64,000 nt of DNA from Carettochelys insculpta (taxonomy: Eukaryota > Chordata > Testudines > Carettochelyidae): contig NC_134137.1 of NCBI RefSeq assembly GCF_033958435.1, positions 248,852,501-248,916,500 of the forward strand, in the 5' to 3' direction. The notes beneath the pieces are model-generated. The model made no database searches. It was not told the origin of the DNA and saw only the letters and a list, made by a program, of their open reading frames with translations. Positions 12,075 to 23,058 of this stretch are shown piece by piece (within the stretch, counting starts at the first letter, position 1; every line of letters starts with the position of its first letter). The position numbers and the translations under genes were made by a program.

Positions 12075-12889
12075 CAGTTATCCCTCAAGGCACAATTTCA
12101 AGTTGTGCATAACTCGCATTAATGCGAGTTAAGCACATCTCAAAATCCCACTCTCCCCACATACGTGGTCAAAACAAAAAGCAGTCAAGTAGCACTTTAA
12201 AGACTAGCAAAATAGTTTATTAGGTGAGCTTTCGTGGGACAGACCCACTTCTTCAGACCATAGCCAGACCAGAACAGACTCAATATTTAAGGCACAGAGA
12301 ACCAAAAACAGTAAGCAAGGGGGACAAATCAGAAAAAGATAATCAAGGTGAGCAAATCAGAGTGGAGGGGTTGTGGGGGAGGTCAAGAATTAGATTAAGC
12401 CAAGTATGCAGATGATCCCCTATAGTGACTCAAAGTTCCCCTCCCGATTTGTTAATGTGCCGAATTTGAATATAAAAGCCACCTCAGCTGCTTCCCTTTG
12501 AAGAGCGGTGCGAACATACATGGGTGTGCCTCTGGCTCACCACCCCTGCATGCATGGGTGCTGCTTCAGCTCAGTGCCCACCCGCCCACTCCTGCCTGTG
12601 TGACCACAGCCCAACTCTACCCCCCACCTACCCCCTGCAGCCCTAACCCACCCCATGCTTAAACCCCCATACCCCAGCCCCAACCCACCGCCAGGCTTAA
12701 GCCTTCCCAACTGCTCTCCCCCTGCCCAACCCCAAGACTTACCTTTCAAAAGGAGTGCCAGGTGTTCCTGCTGCTTTCCCAGCTGCAGAACACGTGTTCT
12801 GCCAAGGTAAAGCCACCCCTCGACTTACATAAAATTTGAGTTATGCATGGGTCCGTGGGAATGCAAACCTCGCAAAACTTGAGGGAGTA
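12075..12889. mobile_element. Tigger/mariner-like MITE, interrupted
   Basis: The ends are inverted copies: CAGTTATCCCTCAAG on the left, and on the right the complement of TATACTCCCTCAAG. Further in, GTGCATAACTCGCATTA pairs loosely with the right arm. Both ends abut TA dinucleotides, as for Tc1/mariner-pogo insertions. The middle is Pro-codon-rich, GC-rich sequence with no transposase. A Penelope tail (12173-12416) sits inside it and is therefore younger. Confidence 0.55.
12173..12416 (-). mobile_element. Penelope-like element tail, nested
   Basis: Read on the minus strand this gives the same tail as 31955-32204: GTCTGAAGAAGTGGGTCTG, then CCCACGAAAGCTCACC, then TTAGTCTTTAAAGTGCTAC. The link to Penelope-like elements is inferred from the similar tail that follows the GIY-YIG frame at 46548-47300. 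A hammerhead-like core lies at 12223-12259. Confidence 0.65.
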
Positions 12890-13339
12890 TATAATTGATT
12901 CTTTCACAATTTTGTTTTGGTGGGTGGTGGGGAAGGGGAAGCAACCTCAGCAGGCAGGTGAAATCATGGTCTTACTGAACTCAATTAATTTTCTTATTGA
13001 CCTCTACAGAACCAAGGATTGCACACCATGATTATAGGCTCTGGCCTATATAACTCTTAATTCCTCTCCCTTTCCTATCATGGGTCCTTACAGGCCCAGC
13101 GGGAAAGGACTATCCAAGGTATGACTGGGCCTAGGATACAGAAGCACAGCTTCTGACAACTCACTTGAGATAAAGGTAAATAACTCATCTTTCTAATGAA
13201 TTGTCATTCTACATGGTAATTTTAGCTGATAAATTAAGACCTTGGTTGTCATTATTAGCCCATGTTATACTGTTATCTTTCACTGTACAAGAATGTGTCT
13301 TTCCACTTTTCGAAGAGTAAAACAGATGACTCTGGAAAA

Positions 13340-13757
13340 CTTATTTCAAGCAACAATTTTAATTTAATTAAAAAAGATCTTTATGATTTTCATCTCTGCT
13401 ATAAGTCTCACAATGTAATTGTTAAAGGATGACCAGCATTCCTTCTGTCCTCCTCAAACTGTCATCATTAAAAAATATTATGTAATTTGTTGCATAAAAA
13501 AGACAGACTCATTAATCACCTAGACTTACATATTTCAAAACTAGCAGTACAGGCAGTTATCCAGCAACAACCCCATATTTTAAACATTTTTCTTTAAAAA
13601 AAAAGTGTGAAACAGCAGTGACCCAGCACTAGCCTAGGTTTTAAATATAATAAGGCTTTCATTAACAACACTTTAAAAAACAAACTATATGCCACCTCCT
13701 GGGTGTTGAGTACAATGGTCAGAGACCAGCAGTGACCTCCTATTCCAACTCTTCATA
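13340..13757 (-). other. Probable BIK 3' untranslated region
   Basis: Non-coding sequence follows the BIK stop codon on the minus strand. Two overlapping ATTAAA hexamers lie at 13358-13368 (minus strand) and could direct cleavage near 13340. The 3' end is inferred, and no transcript evidence is available here. Confidence 0.35.
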
Positions 13758-13838
13758 TTAGTTCTGCAGTCCATAACTGACAGTCCACCAAAACAGAACG
13801 ACAAACAGGGCTGCAGGCATCAACCTCTGGCACATTGA
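13758..13838 (-). CDS. BIK: BIK last coding exon, membrane anchor
   Basis: The acceptor TTGGCTTCCTCTTAAG precedes 13838. The 27 codons read SMCQRLMPAALFVVLFWW, then TVSYGLQN and a TAA stop at 13760-13758. The hydrophobic run followed by a few polar residues is a typical tail anchor for an ER or mitochondrial BH3 protein. Confidence 0.75.
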   Translation of the reverse strand, partial: SMCQRLMPAALFVVLFWWTVSYGLQN

Positions 13839-16800
13839 CTTAAGAGGAAGCCAAGAAATCTGTTCATGGAGAGAGGAAAAAACAGAAACTTAATTAAAAA
13901 TGATGAGGAGTAGAAGAAATGGTAATGTTCATACAGAACAGTAAGTTTAATATTAAAGGTGAAAGAGTAGACAAGCTTCTTGAGCAAGTGACAGAGAATT
14001 GGGACTTAGGGGTTTTAGTTTTGACTATTAGGCTGCATCTAAAACTAGCAAGTTTTTTCAGAAAAGCTGGGCCTCTTTCAAAAAAGCCCCATGGAGCCTC
14101 TGCACACGCAGCGTGCTCTTTCAGTCTGAAACTGGAAGAACGTGGCCATATTTTTGACAGCCCTCTTCTTCTCCCAGATGAGGAAGAGCACCTTTTCCCA
14201 AATGAGTCTTTATAGAAAAGCATGTGTAGATGCTCCACGGGTCCTTCCTTCAAAAGAGCCGTCCTCATGGGGCACTGAATTTTTTCGATCCCGGCCCCCA
14301 CTCTTTTGAAAGAGCAGTCTAGTGTAGACGTGCTCTATCAAAAAAGCAGATTGATCTTTTGATCTGCTTTCTTGTGTGTGGATGTACTCTTTCAAAAGGG
14401 TTTTTTTGGAAGAGATATTCCAGAAGAACTTCTTTCGAAGGATCGGATTAGCGTAGACACAGCCTTAGATGTGTGTATATATAATATGTTTGGTAGTTGA
14501 GGAATCTCCAGCATATAAAATACTAGAGAAATATAAATAAGTAACTTTTTTCATACAGACTAGGAATGATGTCACTCTTTTACTCTGAAAAGTCCATTGT
14601 TTATACAATGAATAAATGCAGACATGCTCTAGATCACTTATTGGCAATAGGATTCAGGGCAAGCAGAAGGATCTGCCTACATGACTTCAGTGGCAGAATC
14701 AGGATTTAGTAAATGCTCTAAAGGCACATGCAGACTGATATAAAAATGTAATGGAATTTTCAGGATAAAAGGCTGAGCAAAGAATACAGGCTAAAATAGG
14801 TCTAATCCCCCAGTCACCTTACATGCTTAACTCACTGAAGTCTAAGTGAATTAGGCATGCAAAGGAGACAGGATCCAAAGTCTCTCAAACTCCAGTTGCT
14901 TCTTTTGTTACTACTCACTGTCCTAAAAGAAAGTTGGGAGAGTAAACAAATAAACCTTACCCATCTTCCATAGGCAACAGCTCTCTTAGTCCAGCCATTG
15001 CTTAAAAGACTTCTGAAACTTTTTTTGACACTTCTCCAAACATGCATCTGGAGCATCTTTAAAGCATTCACAGCCATCCTGCTAACACACGAGTGGGATA
15101 CGAGAGTTATTTTACTAATTGAGATTCAACTCCCAAATGACTGGGGATGAGGTAGAGGGACAAACAATGATTTGTTTCAAAATAAATAATCTACCACATC
15201 ACTTATAAAAATTAAGAACTGTGAACAGACCACAGAATTAAAAGCTATTCCCCCTGCCTCCACTCCCCCACCCTGCCGACCATATCTGTAAGTTATCTAA
15301 TATCCTCCGTAAACAAAAGTTTAGGTTCTGCCCCAAGAATGCAAAGAGGTAGCTTTCCCCTAATGTCCCGCCCTGGAAAATCACTAGAACAAATAATTAA
15401 TTTGATAACCTGAAAACAGGTAACTGTTGTACTTAATATCTTCTTTCAGCTGCTTATTTATCTCCTTACACCATAGTGTCTGACGCTTCAGCCAGAATGT
15501 GTGTTTTCTCTCATGTGCTCCTCTCTGAGATTAGGAAGTCTTTGTTTCCATTTTACAAGAGAGAAAGGCTTGCTCAAGGTCACACAAAAGCATGCAATGA
15601 CACAGGCTATGTCTACACGGGCAGCCTCTGTCAACAGAGGTCACTGTCAACAAAAACTGCAACAATACCTCTGTTGACAGATTGCTCTTTTCATCTTCTC
15701 TTATGTGTAGGTGCAATCTGCTCTGCTGAGAGGGCTGGGCAGTCTGGCCGCTCTCTGTCTTGACAGAACAGCTGGACAGAAGCTCTGCAAACAGGGCTGC
15801 TCGGGGCACCAGAAGACCTCTCTGACAGAAGAGTCTACACTGGCACTCTGCCAAAAAAACACTGAAGGAGGCATTATACTTGATCAGGGAGAGGTATAAT
15901 GTTGCTGGCTGACTTTTGTTGACAAATGCTTGATGGAGCATTTTAACAGTGTAGAAGCTCAGCCAATTTTGTCGACAAAAGCCCAGTTTTATTGACAGAG
16001 GCTGCCAGTGCAGACCCGGCCACAGAGAAGAGCATCCAGCAACTCAACCACATGACTATCCTGCCCTCCAGAGATGGGAAATTTAACAATTACTCTTGAC
16101 CTCCAACGAATCTAGTCTCTGGGCAGCAATCTGGGGCTGGGTTGTGCTCTTCTCTTAACTGGGTGATCAGGGTAGCTTCTTGGTCAAGAAAGACCTGCCT
16201 GGATCTTGGTTACAGGTTCGGTGTGAAGTGTAGCCCCTACTCTGTGGATATTCCACCGATGAATAAACAGATAGGAAGGGTGCAGTCAAGTGCCTCTGCC
16301 TGCTGAGTTGGTGTCCCATATGGGGACAAGTAAGTTATATGCTGTCGATTACTTTCCCACCATAGAAAAGAGGCAGAATTGGTGTGTAAGAGGTCCTAAA
16401 AGCATAAGCTTAGTGGGGTGGTGCATTATTTTATCCAATTCTTCCTGCTTAGGGATGCCCTGGAAGACCCTTTTGCCAGCGGTGGTACTCACATTTAAAA
16501 TACCAATTAAAAACACTGTGTTGTAATCTTGTGAATTCACGTAGCCTGAGTTGAGGGAAACAAAATTTGCAAAACCGTTATATTTATTTCTCTCACACGC
16601 AACTCTGGAACTATATATCAGAAGCAGAACAATCCAGGACAACTTACTCCTTTTAGATAGCCTATGTACATAATAGTAATAAGAGGTAATTGTTTTAATC
16701 TGCTGGTTCAGTGTAAAAGTAACTCATTACAGATGCACAGACTTTATCAAGTGCTGTATAAGACAAGTCTATTTAGCTAAGAAGAATCTGAATACTGAAA

Positions 16801-19402
16801 ATATCCAACACTTTTTACCCCTGTGCAAGATGCAACAGCGTGTCCTCTAACTTCCTAGTGTATGTGATGTTAAATTCATCCCCAATGACTGCCAGCTGAT
16901 GGCCAACTTGGGTGGCAGAGCTGTAAGAAGCAGCACACATTTGTCAAAAAAAGGAAAACAAATAGTTATAAAATAGTTCATAAAAGATTACAAGTGTTGA
17001 TTATCAAACAAGTTACTTTACAATAAGAAGCAGGAACTTAATCACCAAGTGAGTGCTTTTTTTTTTTTTAAATGCAGATAAGTTGATCCTCTCTAATGCA
17101 GCACTCTCTCAACTAGCAACATCTGTAATCAGGCATGATTTTAATTAGCCAGATGCCCACTTATTATGGGTGTACCCAAATTTCCAGTGGTCCCATACAG
17201 TTTGTTTATAGCCACCAGTCCTACTGCTCAGTTTTCTGTGCTGTTTGGCTCTAATTTACCTCTAAATGTCTTCTAAGAGCCTAGTGAAAGTGTTGGTAAT
17301 GATGCTAGACAATACTGATCTCCTGTGGTTCAGGCAATTCTCTAGTTTGGCACCGGTCAGTGTCAGAGTGCCAGACTAGAGAGGTTCAACCTGTACATAG
17401 AACTGGGCTCTCAAATCCACTCTTGGGTGCCTAAATAAATGTCCTAATTTTTCTGAGACAACTATTCAGCACTTTTGAGGATCAGAACACTTATTTAGGT
17501 AGAACTATTGGAAATAATTGGGAAACAGAATTTTTGTTCTGTGGGGAAACTGCAATATTTCCCTGTTTCCTCAAGGGATGAAAAATTAAACAAATTTTTT
17601 TTGTGGAACAGAGTTCAGAAAATTTCAACATGTCAAATTTAGACATGTCAAAGTTTTAGGCCAAATTAAGCTGTGACTTTTTTGCTATGGAAAAAAAAAT
17701 TTTAGTAGCACCATTTTTATTTTTGACTGGGGAAATTTTCATTGGAAATATTTCAGCCAGCCCCACTAAATCCGGATGAAGGCGCCCACCTGTAGGCATT
17801 AATCCATTTTTTTTAAAAAAAAAAAATTAGTCCAAACATATGATCAATCCTGTTCTTGGCTACATATCAGTGAGTTACTGTGCATCTTGTTTGTCAGTCT
17901 TCATAAAGCATCTTAAGTACCTTTTTATAAGGGTAACTAAAATAAACTCTTTCATATCTGGCATTCTATTATCTGTAACTCTCAAATAACCAGTATTTTA
18001 ATCATAAGCAAATTTTAGTTGTTTTCCATAAGTACCATATAATTAAAGTAAATTACAGATACAGCAAATACAGTAAGTTTACAGTGTACAATACTACTGT
18101 TGGTAAATAAGGTACTCTGCATAAATTTGTTTTTCTTAATATCTAATCTTTGTATTTATTTAGCGTTATGAATTGCTAAGTATACCTCTCTATTACCCAG
18201 AATATTTAAATATCTGGCAACGTCCTGGAGCTGCTGGATATGAAAGAGTTTCCTGTAAGTGTGAGGGTTTGGGATTTGAAGTAGGAATTTCAAAAGTGCT
18301 TAAAAAGGACTTGGGAACCCAAGTCCAACTGAAAGTCAGTGGAACTCACAAGCATTTCTGAAAACCCTATCCCTCGTAACTTACGTCTGTCTCTTGGCCT
18401 GCTACCAGTCACGACAGATTATGGTGACTAATAGTCTTCCTCTCAGCTTCCAGAGAACTGCTGTGCTTGTAGCAGAACACTTTGCAGGCAGTGGGCTCAA
18501 ATTTGATCACCCAGGAAAATTATCAGAATTCAGTAAGCTTCAAACAAGAATTATATCCTATCTATACAGGCACTTATCCTGTGCAGCATTTTGAAGAGTC
18601 TTGTCTGAATAACAATGTCAGTAACAGAATTACTGTCTGTGGACAGTTCTGCCAACAATAGTTTTCTGAAAGCAAGTGCAGTCCAGCTTGCACATTCTTA
18701 AATGAACTTAAAAAGGTACTGTGACAGGAAACATGTAAAATAGGTATTTTACACCCCTGTGTAAAGGTATACATTGCTTGGGGTAAATAAGTATCTACTG
18801 TATATTGTATGAAGTATAACTGTATATTTTATATTGTATGAAGAGTCCTGCACTGGAAGAATTATTGAAAAAGTCTCAGGAAAACTTGGACTGAAGTTTA
18901 AGGCAAGAAGAGAGACTGGCTAAATGTCAGGAAAGTAGGCAGATGGAAACTGAATACCTATAGCAATGACACTGCTTTTTTGAGAGAATGTTTTTAAACC
19001 CTTATGGAATTTTTTCACAAGCTCAGAAGACCCCTTGAATCAAATTTTTTTTTTTGTTAATGCCTTTTGAAAAAAGTCTCCATCCCCAAGTGGTTCTCCC
19101 AAGAAACAGCTAGGGAACTCTGTAAAAAGGTCACTTAAACATTTCATTCTGTTTTTTTCATGAGTTTGCAGGGCAACTATTTGGCAACTATTTGGCTTGG
19201 TAAAGATCCTGAATCAGGGAGGGGGTATATAAGTCTAGGCGGGGAGCATTAGTACAGTATGATACCTGATATTAAACTCCATTTGCTCTGTGGTGTCTGG
19301 AATTGTTAAGAGTCCATTGTGGCTGTCTTCATTTGGTACTGTTACTCCACTTCGGTCATGAGAGAGAACAAAGTGCCTAGAGATTCTTCTTGGCTGAGAC
19401 AT
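13758..19402 (-). CDS. BIK: BIK, BH3-only pro-apoptotic protein (four coding exons)
   Basis: BIK binds and neutralises anti-apoptotic Bcl-2 proteins at the ER and mitochondrial membranes. Coding exons on the minus strand are 19402-19266, 16920-16819, 15078-14961 and 13838-13758. All introns begin GT and end AG, and the joints are phase 2, 2 and 0, giving one open frame of 145 residues (human BIK is 160). The protein begins MSQPRRISRHF. The BH3 core L55-A-V-I-G-D-E61 matches the LAxIGDE pattern of BIK. A hydrophobic tail at about residues 125-138 (LMPAALFVVLFWW) ends YGLQN. No BH1 (NWGR) motif follows, which argues against BAK despite a similar BH3. The divergent position next to TTLL1 is that of mammalian BIK. 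The gene is recognised by joining exons by eye; overall identity to mammalian BIK is low outside BH3. Confidence 0.8.
14031..14464. mobile_element. Long palindromic element P1 (TCTTTTGAAAGA type)
   Basis: The left end GGCTGCATCTAAAACTAGC is matched in inverse by GCGTAGACACAGCC on the right. Both sides are flanked by TTA (14028-14030 and 14465-14467), a likely 3-bp target duplication. The interior is many copies, in both directions, of a palindromic word close to CTCTTTTGAAAGAG. There is no coding capacity. It lies between the last two coding exons of BIK. Confidence 0.7.
14961..15078 (-). CDS. BIK: BIK third coding exon
   Basis: The acceptor GTGTTAGCAG precedes 15078 and the donor GTAAGG follows 14961. 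The 118 bp take the frame from phase 2 to phase 0. The encoded segment (MAVNALKMLQMHVW to AVAYGRW) is basic and helix-prone. One other frame is open as far as a TAA, but only this one joins both neighbours. Confidence 0.72.
15605..16021. mobile_element. Long palindromic element P2 (TGTTGACA type)
   Basis: The ends are inverted copies, GGCTATGTCTACACGGGCAG and the complement of GGCCGGGTCTGCACTGGCAG. ACA flanks both sides (15602-15604 and 16022-16024). The interior repeats the word TGTTGACA/TGTCGACA about ten times in both orientations. It lies in a BIK intron. Confidence 0.7.
16819..16920 (-). CDS. BIK: BIK BH3 exon
   Basis: The exon of 102 bp lies between the acceptor TGCTTCTTACAG and the donor GTAAAA. 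It is phase 2 at both ends. It encodes QVGHQLAVIGDEFNI, a canonical BH3 helix with the invariant Leu, Gly-Asp and following acidic residue, then a helix-like segment ending LLHLAQG. Confidence 0.82.
17082..17393. mobile_element. Tigger/mariner-like MITE
   Basis: The left end AGTTGATCCTCTCTAATGCA is the inverse of the right end GACTAGAGAGGTTCAACCTG. Both are bordered by TA. About 310 bp, non-coding, inside a BIK intron. Confidence 0.6.
17394..19265. other. BIK intron sequence, nothing further recognised
   Basis: This stretch lies between the BH3 exon and the start-codon exon. It contains poly(A/T) runs and short open frames only. Confidence 0.4.
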
Positions 19403-19411
19403 ACTTTTATT
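19266..19411 (-). CDS. BIK: BIK coding exon 1 (start codon exon)
   Basis: The acceptor is CCTTCTTCAG before 19411, and the ATG at 19402-19400 has A at -3. The exon ends ATATCAG before GTATC, in phase 2. It encodes MSQPRRISRHFV and a polar stretch ending MEFNI. The spacing of M-S-x-x-R-x-x-S-R resembles the BIK N-terminus known in mammals. Confidence 0.75.
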
Positions 19412-19907
19412 CTGAAGAAGGAAATTACAACACACAAGAACACAATGTTAAGGATCTTCCTTAACATGTAATATTTTTCAGTTGAGTTACAAATACCGCT
19501 TTAAATCTAGATATTCTTTCTGAACGTTAGGATTCTACACTGCAGGGTAAAAAAGAAATCCATGGACAATTTTCAAAAGGCTTAAATTGCTTTCTTTTCA
19601 AAATGTATCTTACTGCTTTTTGAGTTCACTAACTGGAACAGAATATTCTGGAAATTGATCATAATTGAGATATGTATAACTTGTTAATAGGTTAACCTAC
19701 ATTTAGATGTTCTCTTGTAATGTCTGAAGTACTACTACCTAGACATGTAAAGCACAGCAATTGACAAAGGCACCTTATAAACACCCGCAACTTTACTGGG
19801 ACTACTTGCATGCTTAAAGTTTAGGCATGCATTTAAGTACCTTTAAACTGTGCCTTAAGGCTGCAATCCTACAGACAACAAAGTCATTGAAGAACCAGAG
19901 CATACAG

Positions 19908-20672
19908 CAGTGATTGGCAATCTGTGGCCCACTGGGGTTTTGGGGGGCCAGTGAGACATTTGTTTACCATTGCCCACGTGCAGGGTTGCCAGATTTTACT
20001 CGTTGCCCAGTGATGTAGTGGGTTTTCTACCTGTATTAGTGACATGCACGTAAAGCAAGGGCACATGATATAAGGCACATGCAGATTGCACAGAACATTG
20101 ACTGTGAGAGCCATGTACTTTGCATCCAATCAAAGCACTGCTACAGTTCAATCAGTACAACCTGAAAATTCTAGATACTAAGCACAGTTAGCAAGTCTAC
20201 CTGATCCCCAGAGGTCACCTTGATTAGGACAATCTTTCAGAGCCCTCACTAGCCAGGCGGCCCACTGTTAGGATACGGTCTTGGCCCTGCGAAGACTAAA
20301 GCACTTCATGCACTTGAGTAGCCCGAGTACTCTGGAGGTACACTGAAGTGCAGACCTATCCCAGAGGTCAACTGGACATCTCATGTGCATAAAATCTGTC
20401 ATGGAGGGGCTCATGGTAAGGGCTGTTTAACTGCAATGTAGATAAATGGTAGAGGTCAACCTGTAACTCTGGGCTCTACATGTATTCACATTTATATAAA
20501 ATAAAGATTTTACATTCTGCATACTTATTTTCTAACCTGTACCAAAAGGTGCTTTTTTTCATACGAACATAACCAAAGTGTCCATTGGTTTGGATTAAAT
20601 TAGACAGGTGGGGGCGGCTGCTAATTGCAGGGGTGAAAAGTGAGGCCAGACAAAGTTTGCTCATCCCAGATC
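19908..20672. mobile_element. hAT-like non-autonomous element
   Basis: It begins CAGTGATTGGCAATCTGTGG and ends CAAAGTTTGCTCATCCCAG. These are the kind of CAG...CTG ends with GGCAAACT-like motifs seen at 48980-49962. No transposase is present and no clear 8-bp duplication was found. Confidence 0.4.
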
Positions 20673-22999
20673 TACACTGTAGTTAAACCGTTAAGCCTGA
20701 GCCAACTGACATGGGCCACAAATACAACTAACCTGAAAATGAAAAGCTGATAATATAGTATTTGACTCTACAAAACTAAAGAATAATAATAATTTAATAA
20801 ACCCTAATACTTTAAATATGATTACCAGCTTTATACAAAGAATTGTATGGCTCAGTTATGGAGAACTATTTAAGTACAGTTATAGCTAAACAATTCTTGT
20901 CTTTCACATTGTACTTGCCAAACTATTCATATACTTTTTCTTTTGTTTTTTTTAAATACATGACAGTAAAAGCAGCGGTCCTGAATTTTCTTCCAGACTC
21001 TGCTACTGAGTTGCATTATCTTGGACAAATGGCTTAAAGCGAGATTAGCAGTCCAAAAGGTACTGTCAGATGTACAAACATTTTAAAACTAGACATTATT
21101 TTAACTGCAGTGTTAAGAATTTGAAGATTTCAGTTGACAGTATTTTTTAATGTTTTTAAAGCACAGATTCTCTGATAAAGGTACTGTCAAGATGTAAAGA
21201 ATTATTATCATGGAGTGAAATACAAATGTATTAAACTCTGACATTAAAATTGCATGTCAGCAGCTGTCCATGGACTGAACAATAGCGTATTGAAGAAACT
21301 TATCTAAAAAAGGTTATGGTTTTATTTTTTTCCATATCTAGAATAGAAAGAGGTTGGTTTCAGATAGTCACACAGCAGAAATGTCTGTATCTGTAGGAGA
21401 TGAAAACGGAGTTCTGAAAATGACCTATCATAAGACAATGCACTGCAGAAATCAGACATGTAAACAAACCATACAATCCCATGACAAAAACCTAAAGCAC
21501 AACATATGCTACCTCACACCTGTTATGATAATACCTTCCTCCCACAGGCTAAAACAGAAACTGTCATATATTAAGTCATGCTGCTCAGAATTCAGCTGCA
21601 GCCTGATACACTGTTTTTTTGCCAACCAACGTGTCTGAATATTAGAACAAGGAAGATCTAACAAAGGGGGTATTTATAATAGTATTTCATGGCGTTGTGA
21701 GGATCCTGTCAGAGGCTGCCTTGCAATGACTGATACATTAAAGGGATGCAAGACAAATGTTTAGTGTCAAAGCAGAGACTTAACAGAAAGATTTTAAAAA
21801 CAGTAAATCAGGCTTTCAATTTTTAAAAATGAGTGCAAAATGGCATATTAATTCTGCAAAAGCAGTGTTAATCTGCTATGTTTTCTTTCCCCACTACAGC
21901 CCTCTAGAGAGCTGAGCAAGGGAGCATCTTCCTTTGCTACAACACAGACTCTCCACTTCTGAAATGGCTCCAGATAGCAAACAGGGATGCTGGTGAGCAC
22001 AGAGACTGGCATAACCAGGACATTCCTCTGGTCCAGCCTTTTTTCCAGGTATATATGTGGAAGAGGCAGACTGTATTTGACATGTAGACTGTGAATACCT
22101 TAACACATTAAACATCATCTAACCTATGCAATTCTACAGGTATGTAGAAACCTGGTATGGTCAAAGTAGCATAAGTGCCAAAAAGTTCATTCTCTTGTGC
22201 AAGGCCCTCAGTCAGCAAAACATATGCTTGACTTCAGTGGGACTGATGAGGTATTTAACTTTCAAATGTGTCTTTTGCTGAATCAAGGCTCAAATCCAGA
22301 TTTCATATTTTTAAAAAATCCTCAGTGCTTAACTATAGGGAAGGCATAATGGCTCTGAATGAACAAAGCTAAGGTTAGAAGATACATCATCTTTGGTATA
22401 GTATCTGATCTGTCTCCTAAATTTTAGTGGGGCAGAACTTAAAGAAATCACACTCATTTCTGCCTACTACCATTACAAGTAACATCTGAGATCGTTAGTA
22501 GAAATAGGTTGGGGGGGGGGGAATTTTTTTCCTTTGTAGATTTAACACTTTGTGGTTAGTCAGTTATTTATTTGTGGTATTTCCACTCGGTAAAGGGCAA
22601 CAGGAAAACCATTTTTAAAATCGCAAATGCAGTTGTGGCAGGAGCAGCTGAGGACAAACATAGGTCCTGAAATTAACTTGAACTCTTAAGGGATACTGTC
22701 AACAAGAAATTCAATCAAACCAAAGAAAGGAATCATCCTGCTCTTTCAATCCAAGCAGTTTAAAAATTTTATGTAATAGAATCTATTTACTAAAGTGAAA
22801 CTAAAGAGATGCTGTAATAAGTCCATGCATTCATTTTTGTGACATTTGTATAAGGAGGAAACCTACATACCATGAAAATAGTAACTTTTTGCTGACTGCT
22901 AATCTTGGAGCACAATCTTGTAGTTTTTAACTCACTTGAACAGTTCTGGCCTTTTCCAGTGGGCCTTCCCATGTAAATAAAGACTGCAGGATGGGACAT
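20673..22999. other. Intron or intergenic sequence, nothing recognised
   Basis: This AT-rich stretch upstream of the BIK start exon has no convincing exon or repeat. A run of about 11 G occurs near 22511. Confidence 0.35.
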
Positions 23000-23007
23000 C
23001 ATCTTAC

Positions 23008-23058
23008 CCTTTCCTTTAAGGTATCAAGACCTATCTCAACTGTTTCAGATTCTACCAG
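23008..23058 (-). other. Candidate 51-bp exon, possibly BIK 5' leader
   Basis: On the minus strand the acceptor TTTGCCTACACAG precedes 23058 and the donor GTAAGATG follows 23008. The 51 bp are open in one frame (LVESETVEIGLDTLKER) and closed in the other two. It lies between the CpG-island exon and the BIK start exon on the same strand, so it could be a 5' untranslated exon. Its evidence is splice sites only. Confidence 0.3.

Noticed and set aside
12173..12416. The dispersed tails read as ordinary tRNA-type SINEs
   Set aside because: They have no box A/B; the same tail follows a GIY-YIG frame at 46548-47300, so a Penelope-like origin fits better.
16663..16676. 14-bp microexon on the minus strand near the BIK BH3 exon
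   Set aside because: Splice-like sites exist, but including it would break the frame that joins the BIK exons.
16819..16920. BAK1 as the identity of the BH3 gene
   Set aside because: No BH1 or BH2 segment follows, the protein is too short, and the neighbour TTLL1 points to BIK.
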